Positions 38,811 to 48,178 of a DNA stretch of 64,000 nucleotides are shown here, one piece after another. This DNA is from Pseudomonas citronellolis (GTDB lineage: Bacteria > Pseudomonadota > Gammaproteobacteria > Pseudomonadales > Pseudomonadaceae). The DNA lies in the NCBI RefSeq assembly GCF_900112375.1, contig NZ_FOLS01000011.1, forward strand, positions 1 to 64,000, in the 5' to 3' direction. Both the position numbers and the translations under genes were made by a program. The notes below the pieces were generated by a model, which saw only the letters and a program-made list of their open reading frames with translations, was not told the origin of the DNA and ran no database searches. Position 1 is the first letter of the stretch, and each line of letters opens with the position of its first letter.

Positions 38811-38930
38811 GGCGACACCAGGGTTGGAAAAATGGGCGCAAAGTAGACACGCCCGCGGCGCGGGTGTCCCGAGAAACTTGGTATCGGCAGGGTAAGGTTT
38901 GTATCGGCGCCGATGCGTTCGTCCGGCGGC

Positions 38931-40799
38931 TCAGGCGGCGCTGGCGCTGTGCCTGAGGCCGGGGATCAGGGCGCGCAGTGCATGGCAGGGCAGCGGGCGG
39001 CCGGTGAAGTAGCCCTGCACCAGGCGGCAGCCGTTGTCGTGCAGCCAGGCGAGCTGGCCGGCGGTTTCCACGCCTTCGGCGACTATGGGGATGCCCAGGG
39101 AGTCGCCGATGCCGATGATGGCGCGGACGATGGTCTGGCAATCATGGCGCTCGAGCACGCCGCTGACGAAGGAGCGGTCGACCTTCATCTTGTCGAAGGG
39201 GAAGCGCAGCAGGTAGTTGAGCGAGGCGAAGCCGGTGCCGAAGTCGTCGAGCACTATCTGCACGCCCAGGCTGCGCAGTTCCTCGAGTATCGCCACGTTC
39301 TCCGGCGAGGCTTCCAGGACGGTGCTTTCGGTCACTTCCAGCATCAGCCGGCCGGCGGGCAGGCGGAATTCGGCCAGGGTCTGCGCCACCAGGGGCGGCA
39401 GCGCCCGGTTGATCTGCGCCGGCGAGACGTTCACCGAGATGCTGATGTTGCCGGGCCAGGACGCTGCCTCCCGGCAGGCCTCGCGCAGCACCCAGGTGCC
39501 GATGGGGATGATCATGCCGTTCTTCTCCGCCAGCGGAATGAACTCCGAGGGCGGCACCTGGCCCAGTTGCGGGTGGTTCCAGCGCAGCAGCGTCTCGGCG
39601 GCGACCAGGCGCCGCTCCGGGGTGGCGACGATCGGCTGGTAGGCCAGGGTCAGTTCGCCGAATTGCAGCGCGCGGCGCAGGTTCAGCTGAGGCGCCGGGT
39701 TCAGCGGCGGCAGGTTGGACTCCAGTTCCGGGGTGTATTGCCGCCACTTGTCCAGCGGCTGCGCGTGGGCGTCGCGCTTGGCCAGGATGGCGTTGCGCAG
39801 CAGGCGGTCGGCGCTGAGCTGTTCGTCGGAGGTGGAGGCGAGGCCGGCGGTGACGGTCAGCGAGAGGCTGCGTTCATCGAGGATGAAGGGCTCGCCCAGT
39901 TGCTCGATGGCGTTGCCCAGCAGTTGCGTCAGCGCTTGTTCGTCCAGGCGCTTCGGAAGCAGGGCGGCGAATTCGTCGGCGCCGAGGTGGGCGAGCAGTT
40001 CGGCCTGCGGGAAGCAGTCTTCCAGCCGCCCGGCGAAGGCTCGCAGCAGGGCGTCGGTCTCGCGTGGGTCGAGGCCGTTGCGCAGCTGTTCGAAATCCTC
40101 GATGTCGAGGGTGATCAGCGTGGGGAAGTCGTCGTCGAGGTGGTAGTGGCCCAGCTTGTCGGCGAGCGCCCGCAGCAATGCCTGGCGGTTGGGCAGGCCG
40201 CTGACCGGGTCGCGATCGGTTTCCTGGGAGATTTTCTGGTCGCGCTGGATCAGGGCGGAAATGCAGTCGGCCAGGTCGCGCAGGTGGCCGAGTTCCTCCT
40301 CGCTGGCGCTGCGCGGCTGGGTGTCCACCACGCAGAGCACGCCCAGGGCGCGGCCGCTGGCGTCCTTGACGGCCACTCCGGCATAGAAGCGAAAGCCGAG
40401 CGGGCCGGTGACCAGGGGGTTGTCGGCGAATTCGGGGTGGAGCGAGGCGTCCTCGACGATCATCACGCCGCCGGGCTTGAGGCTGCAGCGCGCGCAGAAG
40501 GAGTCTTCGCGCGGCGTGTTCAGGCCGTGGGGCAGGCCGTGTGCGGAGAGCAGCCAGGCGCGCTTGGCGGCGATCAGCGAGATGGCCGAGATGGGGGCCC
40601 CGTAGAGATGTGCGGCCAGGCGGGTGAAGGAGTCGAACTGCGGGTTGGCCGGCGCGTCGAGATAACCGGTGGCGTAGAGTGAGCGCAACCGTTCCTGCTC
40701 GTCGCTGGCGACCGGGAACAGCGGGGGCGCTTCCGGCGTCTCGTCGGGTGTCGGGGTGGCGAAGGGTTGCCTGGCGTCCTTGGATTTTTCGCTGCGCAT
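38931..40799 (-). CDS. GAF-GGDEF-EAL cyclic-di-GMP protein
   Basis: This 622-residue cytoplasmic protein has a GAF domain (about residues 40-190: FDSFTRLAAHLYGAPISAISLI, GVLCVVDTQPR), a GGDEF domain (about 200-350) and an EAL domain (about 365-610). The GGDEF signature is degenerate (LGADEF), so cyclase activity is doubtful. The EAL domain keeps key residues: AETLLRWNHP, NVSPAQ, EVTEST, DDFGTGFASLNYL, KVDRSFV, VAEGVET and QGYFTG. It is thus likely a phosphodiesterase tuned by a GAF ligand. GAGGG lies upstream of the ATG. Confidence 0.88.
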   Translation of the reverse strand: MRSEKSKDARQPFATPTPDETPEAPPLFPVASDEQERLRSLYATGYLDAPANPQFDSFTRLAAHLYGAPISAISLIAAKRAWLLSAHGLPHGLNTPREDSFCARCSLKPGGVMIVEDASLHPEFADNPLVTGPLGFRFYAGVAVKDASGRALGVLCVVDTQPRSASEEELGHLRDLADCISALIQRDQKISQETDRDPVSGLPNRQALLRALADKLGHYHLDDDFPTLITLDIEDFEQLRNGLDPRETDALLRAFAGRLEDCFPQAELLAHLGADEFAALLPKRLDEQALTQLLGNAIEQLGEPFILDERSLSLTVTAGLASTSDEQLSADRLLRNAILAKRDAHAQPLDKWRQYTPELESNLPPLNPAPQLNLRRALQFGELTLAYQPIVATPERRLVAAETLLRWNHPQLGQVPPSEFIPLAEKNGMIIPIGTWVLREACREAASWPGNISISVNVSPAQINRALPPLVAQTLAEFRLPAGRLMLEVTESTVLEASPENVAILEELRSLGVQIVLDDFGTGFASLNYLLRFPFDKMKVDRSFVSGVLERHDCQTIVRAIIGIGDSLGIPIVAEGVETAGQLAWLHDNGCRLVQGYFTGRPLPCHALRALIPGLRHSASAA

Positions 40800-40968
40800 C
40801 ACGTATTCCCTCGTGGGCGTTGCCGGTCCCTGGCGTGGCGGGTGCATCGAGCGACGAATTGCCGGCCGGGGCTCAACAGCCAATCGACGGCAATCAGTGT
40901 AGTTTGTCTGGCAAAAGTGCAGTGGCGTTTCGCGACTACTGCTGGTCGGGAAGTGTGGGAGGCGTGGC

Positions 40969-41496
40969 ATGAGTGGTGGGTGGGGCCGAGGGCTCGGGGT
41001 GTTTCTGCTGTGCGCGGCGAGTGGGTTGGCAACGGCCGCCGGGCTGGCGGAATGGCCGGAGGGCTGGCAGGTGACGCGTTCGCCCGAGGCGCCGGACGAC
41101 GATGCGGCGCTGCGTCGCGAGCGCGGTGTCAGGCTGGCGGCGGATGGCTCCCAGGCGCTGGTGGTGGAAATCACCCGCAGCCGCCTGGCCGAGGTGAAGG
41201 GTGTGGACCTGCAGCGGGTGATCCTGCAGATGCGCAAGTCGCTGCAGGTCGATTTCCTGCGCCAGGGCTTCCAGGCGGCCTGCAGCAAGCCGCGGCAGGC
41301 ATCCCTTGGGGGATTGGACGGCCTGGAGCTGGTCTGCTCGATCAGCCAGAACGGCAGCGAGGCCATGAAGCAGGGTGTGCAGGTCGCGCTGGGCAAGGAG
41401 GCGGCCTATTCGCTGACCTATGCCGCGCCGGCGGCTGATTACCCGCAGCGACTTGCCGAGGTGGCGGCGCTCAAGGCTGGTCTGCGCCTGGAGTGA
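40969..41496 (+). CDS. secreted hypothetical protein, possibly DUF4946
   Basis: This 175-residue protein has a signal peptide (GVFLLCAASGLATAAG) and a mature domain starting LAEWPEGWQVTRSPEAPDDDAALRRERGVR. It has two cysteines (QAACSKPR and LELVCSIS) that could form a disulfide. The pattern recalls Pseudomonas DUF4946 proteins, but this could not be checked. It is divergent from the cyclic-di-GMP gene and ends at a strong terminator. Confidence 0.62.
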   Translation: MSGGWGRGLGVFLLCAASGLATAAGLAEWPEGWQVTRSPEAPDDDAALRRERGVRLAADGSQALVVEITRSRLAEVKGVDLQRVILQMRKSLQVDFLRQGFQAACSKPRQASLGGLDGLELVCSISQNGSEAMKQGVQVALGKEAAYSLTYAAPAADYPQRLAEVAALKAGLRLE

Positions 41497-41510
41497 GCGG
41501 GCCGAAAATG

Positions 41511-41536
41511 AAAAGCCCCGCATTCGCGGGGCTTTT
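41511..41536. terminator. bidirectional terminator
   Basis: AAAAGCCCCGC-ATTC-GCGGGGCTTTT separates two converging genes. The A and T runs on both sides let it work in either direction. Confidence 0.85.
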
Positions 41537-41549
41537 CGTCGGGTGCCGA

Positions 41550-41774
41550 TCAGGCGGCCAGGGTGCTCTGCACGCGGGCGATGACGGCCTGCAGCGGCTC
41601 TGCGGCCTGGTATTGCTGCGGATAGAGTCGCTCGCTATGGCAGGCGATGCCGTGTTCGTCCACCAGGGCGAAGCTGAAGCTGTCTTTGCGCGGTGCCAGG
41701 ATGATGCAGTTGAGCGGGGCGAAAGCTGCCTTGAGGGTGCGGATCGCCTCCTGGATCTGAGTGCTTTTTTTCAT
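41550..41774 (-). CDS. 74-residue hypothetical protein
   Basis: The small acidic-basic protein starts MKKSTQIQEAIRTLKAAFAPLNCIILAP and ends PLQAVIARVQSTLAA. Its layout, two helices around a beta-rich core, recalls small Pseudomonas families such as DUF3509 or DUF1652, but the match is by eye. GGAAG lies before the ATG. It ends at the shared bidirectional terminator. Confidence 0.55.
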   Translation of the reverse strand: MKKSTQIQEAIRTLKAAFAPLNCIILAPRKDSFSFALVDEHGIACHSERLYPQQYQAAEPLQAVIARVQSTLAA

Positions 41775-42206
41775 ATTGTCTTTCTTCCAAATAGTCACGG
41801 TCCTATGACCGCGTGAAACGTAAAAAACTCCGGTCGAACGCAGAATGCGTGATATCCATGACCGGAATGTGGCAGCGAATGAAAACTCGAAGAGGTCTTT
41901 CGAGGGCGCCATGGCGGGAGAATACGCCAGCCCCCGAAGTTCGGGCTTGCCAAATATGTAAGGACGATTTACTGCACCTCAAGGGGTGCTCTGGATACGC
42001 CTGCCAGTGACTGGCTGCTGGCCGTGGCCCTGTGTATCCCGGCTGCGGCGCCCTGGTTGGGGTGGGCGGCGTCGGGAGGGGCGACCTGAAGTTCATGACT
42101 CGCGGGCGGCATTATCCGGATGCCGGGCGGGTCTTTCAAGTGCGGGTCGTCAGCGGATGTTTCCGCGAAGGTTCCCGCGGCGGCATCGGCCGCCGCGGGA
42201 CGGGCA
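41775..42206. other. 432-bp gap without a convincing gene
   Basis: No reading frame here has good codon use or a ribosome site. The only clear structure is a 10-bp stem hairpin (CCCGCGGCGG at 42174-42183 with CCGCCGCGGG at 42190-42199) just beyond the mvaU stop. It probably ends that transcript although no T-run follows. Confidence 0.5.
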
Positions 42207-42575
42207 TCACTTCTGCAGCCAGGACTCCACGGTCTCGGCGCCGTACTGCTGTTTCCAGGCCTTCAGCGTCTTGTGGTTGCCACCCTTGGTTTCCACCACT
42301 TCGCCGTTGTTCGGGTTCTTGTACACCTTCAGTTGGCGGCTGCGGCGCGGGGCGCTGGCAGCCGGCGCGGCGGCGGTGTTGTTGGCGGTGCCCTGCGGGT
42401 CGAGGATGTCGATGACGTTGCGCAGGTTCATGCCGTATTCATCCATCAGCGCCTGCAGCTGATCCTTGAATTCCAGTTCCTTCTTCAGGGAGCTGTCGTT
42501 CTTCAGTTTTTCCAGCAGGGCCAGTTGTTCTTTGAGCAGGCGTTCGGCTTCACGGAATTCCGCGAGTTTGGACAT
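42207..42575 (-). CDS. mvaU: H-NS-like nucleoid protein MvaU/MvaT
   Basis: This 122-residue protein is a xenogeneic silencer that coats AT-rich DNA. An N-terminal coiled coil for oligomerisation (residues 1-60) is followed by a flexible alanine-rich linker. The C-terminal DNA-binding domain carries the conserved YKNPNNGEVVETKGGNHKTLKAWK. The N-terminus MSKLAEFREAERLLKEQLALLEKL is closer to MvaU than to MvaT. Its own upstream region is strikingly AT-rich, which fits autorepression. Confidence 0.9.
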   Translation of the reverse strand: MSKLAEFREAERLLKEQLALLEKLKNDSSLKKELEFKDQLQALMDEYGMNLRNVIDILDPQGTANNTAAAPAASAPRRSRQLKVYKNPNNGEVVETKGGNHKTLKAWKQQYGAETVESWLQK

Positions 42576-42619
42576 GTTTGCACTCCAGGGCAGGTCATTC
42601 CGAAACGGATATCGGTGCG

Positions 42620-42790
42620 CAGCTATTCGGCGACCATTGTGTTCGGAAAGTTATGTGGGCGGCGAATTATTAATTTAAATAAGCGGGCGATGCAATAATT
42701 AATCTTCGACCAGGTATTTTTCGCGGCATTGCAAAGGTCCTTCCGAATGTATGGCTTTATCGCCATGGCGCGAATCACGGATAATCGCCC
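42620..42790. promoter_or_regulatory. AT-rich control region of mvaU
   Basis: The stretch contains GCGAATTATTAATTTAAATAAG (about 42660-42683) and a second AATAATTAATC patch, in a chromosome that is otherwise GC-rich. Such DNA is the preferred target of MvaT/MvaU proteins, so autoregulation is likely. Confidence 0.5.
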
Positions 42791-42862
42791 TCCATCAAAC
42801 TAGATGGCGGTTCGCCATGGGAGCCGCCGATAACTTGCGTGCGCCATGGGGTGGGGATGTAG

Positions 42863-43696
42863 ATGCTTTCGAATATCCAGTCGTATTCGCTCAATGGGCA
42901 TGAACTGGCGTACCTGGAGCAAGGGGAGGGCGTGCCGCTGGTTCTGGTGCACGGCTCGCTCTGCGATTACCGCTACTGGCAATGGCAGTTGCGCGGGCTG
43001 GGCGAACGCTATCGTCTGCTGGCGCCCAGTCTTCGACATTATTATCCGGAGCGTTGGAATGGCGCGGGCGGGGACTTCACTACCGCCCAGCATGTCGAGG
43101 ACCTGCTCGCGCTGATCGAAAGGCTGGACGAGCCGGTGCACCTGCTCGGGCATTCGCGCGGCGGCAATATCTGCCTGCGCCTGGCGCTGGCGGCGCCCGG
43201 GCGCCTGCGTTCGCTGGTGCTTTGCGACCCGGGCGGGGATTTCGCCGCCGACCTGTTCCAGGCCGCCGGCGTGACGATGCCGGCGCCGCCGGCCGAGCGC
43301 AACCGTTTCCGCGAGCAGGCGCTGCAGCTGATCCGCCAGGGCGAGGTCGAGGCGGGCCTGGAGCTGTTTGTCGACACCGTCAGCGGGTCAGGGATCTGGC
43401 GGCGTTCCTCGCGGCACTTCCGTGACATGGCCACCGATAACGCCATGACGCTGATCGGCCAGGTCGCCGATCGGCCGGAGCCGCTCGGGCGCGCGCGCCT
43501 GGCCACGCTGGCGGTGCCGGCCCTGCTGCTGCGCGGCGAACTCAGCCCCGAGCCCTTCCCGCAGGTGGTCCAGGCTCTGGCGCAGGCGCTGCCGGACGTG
43601 CGCAGCAGCGTCATCGCCGGCGCTTCCCACGGCATGAACGCCACGCGCCCGGCCGCTTTCAATCGCGCCGTGCTGGAGTTCATCGACGCGCACTGA
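42863..43696 (+). CDS. alpha/beta-fold hydrolase
   Basis: This 277-residue cytoplasmic protein has the alpha/beta hydrolase layout: oxyanion-hole VLVHGSLCDYRYW, nucleophile serine in LLGHSRGGNICLRLAL, and catalytic histidine in GASHGMNATRP near the C-terminus. The class covers esterases, haloalkane dehalogenases and C-C hydrolases; nothing here fixes the substrate. It lies just upstream of thrS, as PA2745 does in P. aeruginosa. Confidence 0.85.
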   Translation: MLSNIQSYSLNGHELAYLEQGEGVPLVLVHGSLCDYRYWQWQLRGLGERYRLLAPSLRHYYPERWNGAGGDFTTAQHVEDLLALIERLDEPVHLLGHSRGGNICLRLALAAPGRLRSLVLCDPGGDFAADLFQAAGVTMPAPPAERNRFREQALQLIRQGEVEAGLELFVDTVSGSGIWRRSSRHFRDMATDNAMTLIGQVADRPEPLGRARLATLAVPALLLRGELSPEPFPQVVQALAQALPDVRSSVIAGASHGMNATRPAAFNRAVLEFIDAH

Positions 43697-43739
43697 TGCC
43701 GCTCGTCAGTTGCCTCGACATGCAGTACCATGGCGACCT

Positions 43740-43769
43740 GCCCCGCTCGCCGGGGCTTCGTTCGTTTTT
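43740..43769 (+). terminator. weak terminator between hydrolase and thrS
   Basis: GCCCCG and CGGGGC form a 6-bp stem around CTCGC. Five Ts follow only after an 8-nt gap, so termination may be weak or the hairpin may belong to the thrS leader. Confidence 0.35.
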
Positions 43770-43919
43770 CTTCCAGTGATCTCCGTCCGCGCGCGCAAGC
43801 GCAGGGTGCCGAAAAGGCGCCTGCCACTGTGAGGCAGGCCTGCCCGGCGGGCGACGCTTACTGGCACATCCCAACCCATGTGGCCTTTCGTAGGGGTCAC
43901 CACTAGGAGAGGAGGCGCC

Positions 43920-45842
43920 ATGCCCATCATTACTCTTCCCGACGGTAGTCAGCGGTCCTTCGATCACCCGGTCAGCGTGGCCGAGGTGGCGCAATCCATT
44001 GGCGCGGGCCTGGCCAAGGCCACCGTGGCCGGCAAGGTCAACGGCAAGCTGGTCGATGCTTGCGATCCGATCGAGCACGACGCGACCCTGCAGATCATCA
44101 CCCCGAAGGACGAGGAAGGGCTGGAAATCATCCGCCACTCCTGCGCGCACCTGGTCGGCCATGCGGTCAAGCAGCTGTACCCGAGCGCGAAGATGGTCAT
44201 CGGCCCGGTGATCGACGAAGGCTTCTATTACGACATCTCCTTCGAGCGCCCCTTCACTCCCGAGGACATGGCGGCGATCGAGAAGCGCATGGCCGAGCTG
44301 ATCGACAAGGACTACGACGTCATCAAGAAGATGACCCCGCGTGCCGAAGTCATCGAGGTGTTCAAGTCCCGCGGCGAGGACTACAAGCTGCGCCTGGTCG
44401 AGGACATGCCCGACGAGAAGGCGATGGGCCTGTACTACCACGAAGAGTACGTGGACATGTGCCGCGGCCCGCACGTGCCCAACACCCGCTTCCTCAAGGC
44501 CTTCAAGCTGACCAAGATTTCCGGCGCCTACTGGCGCGGCGACTCGAAGAACGAGCAGCTGCAGCGCATCTACGGCACCGCCTGGGCCGACAAGAAGCAG
44601 CTGGCCGCCTACGTCCAGCGCATCGAAGAGGCCGAGAAGCGCGACCACCGCCGCATCGGCAAGCAGTTGGACCTGTTCCACCTGCAGGAAGAAGCGCCGG
44701 GCATGGTGTTCTGGCACCCCAACGGCTGGACCGTCTATCAGGTGCTCGAGCAATACATGCGCAAGGTGCAGCGCGACCACGGCTACGTCGAGGTGCGTAC
44801 CCCGCAGGTCGTCGACCGCATCCTCTGGGAGCGTTCGGGCCACTGGTCGAACTACGCCGAGAACATGTTCACCACTTCGTCGGAAAGTCGCGACTTCGCG
44901 GTCAAGCCGATGAACTGCCCGTGCCACGTGCAGATCTTCAACCAGGGCCTGAAGTCCTACCGCGACCTGCCGCTGCGCCTGGCCGAGTTCGGCGCCTGCC
45001 ACCGCAACGAGCCGTCGGGCGCGCTGCACGGCATCATGCGCGTGCGCGGCTTCACCCAGGACGACGCGCACATCTTCTGCACCGAGGACCAGGTGAAGAA
45101 GGAAGCGGCCGACTTCATCAAGCTGACCCTGCAGGTCTACGCCGACTTCGGCTTCTCCGACATCTCCATGAAGCTGTCCACCCGTCCGGCCAAGCGCGTG
45201 GGCTCCGAAGAACTGTGGGATCGTGCCGAAGGCGCGCTGGCGGACGCTCTGAACGAATCCGGCCTGGAATGGGAATACCAGCCGGGCGAGGGCGCCTTCT
45301 ACGGCCCGAAGATCGAGTTCACCCTGAAGGACTGCCTGGGCCGTAACTGGCAGTGCGGCACCCTGCAGTACGACCCGAACCTGCCGGAGCGCCTGGACGC
45401 CAGCTACATCGCCGAAGACAACAACCGCAAGCGCCCGGTCATGCTGCACCGCGCCATCCTCGGCTCCTTCGAACGCTTCATCGGCATGCTGATCGAGCAC
45501 TATGCCGGCCTGTTCCCGGCCTGGCTGGCGCCGACCCAGGCGGTGGTGATGAACATCACCGACAAGCAGGCCGATTTCGCCGAGGAAGTGGTCCGAGCGC
45601 TCGAGGAAAGCGGATTCCGTGCCAAGTCCGACTTGAGAAACGAGAAAATCGGCTTTAAAATCCGCGAGCATACTTTGCTCAAGGTTCCCTATCTCCTGGT
45701 TATTGGAGACAGGGAGGTTGAATCGAAGGCCGTCGCAGTACGCACGCGCGAAGGGGAAGACCTCGGCTCGATGCCGCTTTCCCAGTTCGTCGAGCTGTTG
45801 ACTCGGGCGGTTTCCCGGCGTGGTCGCCAAGACTCGGAGTAA
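43920..45842 (+). CDS. thrS: threonyl-tRNA synthetase
   Basis: This 640-residue enzyme charges tRNA-Thr. It has an N-terminal TGS domain ([23 protein letters not shown]), the editing domain with [16 protein letters not shown], the class II catalytic core with zinc ligands in [10 protein letters not shown] and around [28 protein letters not shown], and a C-terminal anticodon domain. The ATG at 43920 follows GGAGAGGAGG. The length equals that of the P. aeruginosa enzyme. It heads the cluster with infC, rpmI and rplT. Confidence 0.97.
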   Translation: MPIITLPDGSQRSFDHPVSVAEVAQSIGAGLAKATVAGKVNGKLVDACDPIEHDATLQIITPKDEEGLEIIRHSCAHLVGHAVKQLYPSAKMVIGPVIDEGFYYDISFERPFTPEDMAAIEKRMAELIDKDYDVIKKMTPRAEVIEVFKSRGEDYKLRLVEDMPDEKAMGLYYHEEYVDMCRGPHVPNTRFLKAFKLTKISGAYWRGDSKNEQLQRIYGTAWADKKQLAAYVQRIEEAEKRDHRRIGKQLDLFHLQEEAPGMVFWHPNGWTVYQVLEQYMRKVQRDHGYVEVRTPQVVDRILWERSGHWSNYAENMFTTSSESRDFAVKPMNCPCHVQIFNQGLKSYRDLPLRLAEFGACHRNEPSGALHGIMRVRGFTQDDAHIFCTEDQVKKEAADFIKLTLQVYADFGFSDISMKLSTRPAKRVGSEELWDRAEGALADALNESGLEWEYQPGEGAFYGPKIEFTLKDCLGRNWQCGTLQYDPNLPERLDASYIAEDNNRKRPVMLHRAILGSFERFIGMLIEHYAGLFPAWLAPTQAVVMNITDKQADFAEEVVRALEESGFRAKSDLRNEKIGFKIREHTLLKVPYLLVIGDREVESKAVAVRTREGEDLGSMPLSQFVELLTRAVSRRGRQDSE

Positions 45843-45847
45843 TCATT

Positions 45848-46393
45848 ATTAAGCGTGAAATGAGGCAGGATAAGCGGGCTCTCCCGAAACCACCGATCAA
45901 CGAGAACATCACCGCACGCGAAGTGCGTCTGATCGGTGCCGACGGTCAGCAGATCGGCGTAGTGACCCTTGATGAGGCGCTGCGCCACGCCGACGAGGCC
46001 AAGCTGGACCTGGTTGAAATCTCTGCCGATGCGGTGCCTCCTGTCTGCCGCATCATGGATTACGGCAAGCACCTGTTCGAGAAGAAGAAGCAGGCGGCTG
46101 CGGCTAAGAAAAACCAGCACCAGCAACAGATCAAAGAAATCAAGTTTCGTCCAGGGACGGAAGAAGGGGATTACCAGGTAAAACTACGCAACCTGGTACG
46201 TTTCCTTAGTGAAGGGGACAAGGCCAAGGTATCCCTGCGATTCCGTGGTCGTGAGATGGCCCACCAGGAGCTGGGCATGGAGCTGTTGAAGCGGGTCGAG
46301 ACCGACCTCGCCGAATACGGCACCGTGGAACAGCATCCTAAGCTGGAAGGACGCCAGCTGATGATGGTCATCGCTCCCAAGAAGCGTAAATAA
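45848..46393 (+). CDS. infC: translation initiation factor IF-3, non-canonical ATT start
   Basis: IF-3 binds the 30S subunit and checks the start codon. The protein (about 181 residues) shows [67 protein letters not shown] and [16 protein letters not shown]. No ATG fits the full N-terminus; the first ATG is at 45860. Homology extends upstream through KRE to ATT codons at 45845 and 45848, with GGAG 8 nt before the latter. An AUU start lets IF-3 repress its own synthesis, as known in E. coli. An ATC at 45842 is less well spaced. Confidence 0.9.
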   Translation: MKREMRQDKRALPKPPINENITAREVRLIGADGQQIGVVTLDEALRHADEAKLDLVEISADAVPPVCRIMDYGKHLFEKKKQAAAAKKNQHQQQIKEIKFRPGTEEGDYQVKLRNLVRFLSEGDKAKVSLRFRGREMAHQELGMELLKRVETDLAEYGTVEQHPKLEGRQLMMVIAPKKRK

Positions 46394-46453
46394 CCTCCCG
46401 GGCACTGGCAGGCCTGATGGTTATCAGTTGTTAACGAATGCGGAGTACCAAAC

Positions 46454-46648
46454 ATGCCAAAGATGAAAACCAAGAGTGGCGCCAAGAAGCGCTTCAAAGT
46501 GACTGCTGGTGGCATCAAGCACAAGCACGCTTTCAAGAGCCACATCCTGACCAAAATGACCACCAAGCGTAAGCGTCAGCTGCGCGGCACCTCGATGCTC
46601 GCTGCTTCCGACGTTCGCCGTGTAGAACGCTCCCTGCGTCTGCGTTGA
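46454..46648 (+). CDS. rpmI: 50S ribosomal protein L35
   Basis: This basic 64-residue protein has the family sequence [35 protein letters not shown] and HVRRVER-type end ([13 protein letters not shown]). It sits between infC and rplT in the standard order. Confidence 0.97.
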   Translation: MPKMKTKSGAKKRFKVTAGGIKHKHAFKSHILTKMTTKRKRQLRGTSMLAASDVRRVERSLRLR

Positions 46649-46669
46649 TTTCTGGTAGAGGATAGATAA

Positions 46670-47026
46670 ATGGCTCGTGTTAAGCGTGGCGTGATCGCCC
46701 GTCGTCGTCACAAGAAGATTCTGAAACTCGCCAAAGGCTACTACGGCGCGCGTTCCCGCGTGTTCCGCGTTGCCAAGCAGGCGGTGATCAAGGCTGGCCA
46801 ATACGCCTACCGTGACCGTCGTCAGCGTAAGCGTCAGTTCCGCGCTCTGTGGATCGCCCGTATCAACGCTGGTGCTCGTCAGAACGGTCTGTCCTACAGC
46901 CGTCTGATCGCCGGCCTGAAAAAGGCGGCCATCGAGATCGACCGTAAGGTCCTGGCCGATCTGGCTGTGAACGAAAAAGCGGCGTTTACCGCGATTGTCG
47001 AAAAAGCGAAGGCGAGCTTGGCTTAA
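46670..47026 (+). CDS. rplT: 50S ribosomal protein L20
   Basis: This 118-residue basic protein ([39 protein letters not shown]) is needed early in 50S assembly. In other bacteria L20 represses its own operon by binding the mRNA; no specific site can be claimed here. It starts 21 nt after rpmI. Confidence 0.97.
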
Positions 47027-47041
47027 GCCCTAAGACAATCA

Positions 47042-48141
<1,100 letters not shown>

Positions 48142-48178
48142 GCCGCGTACGACGTCAACGAATTCTTAGGAGAACAGG

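Noticed and set aside
41803..42096. A 97-residue leftward frame in the gap before mvaU
   Set aside because: No ribosome site, atypical composition and no recognisable domain; likely chance.
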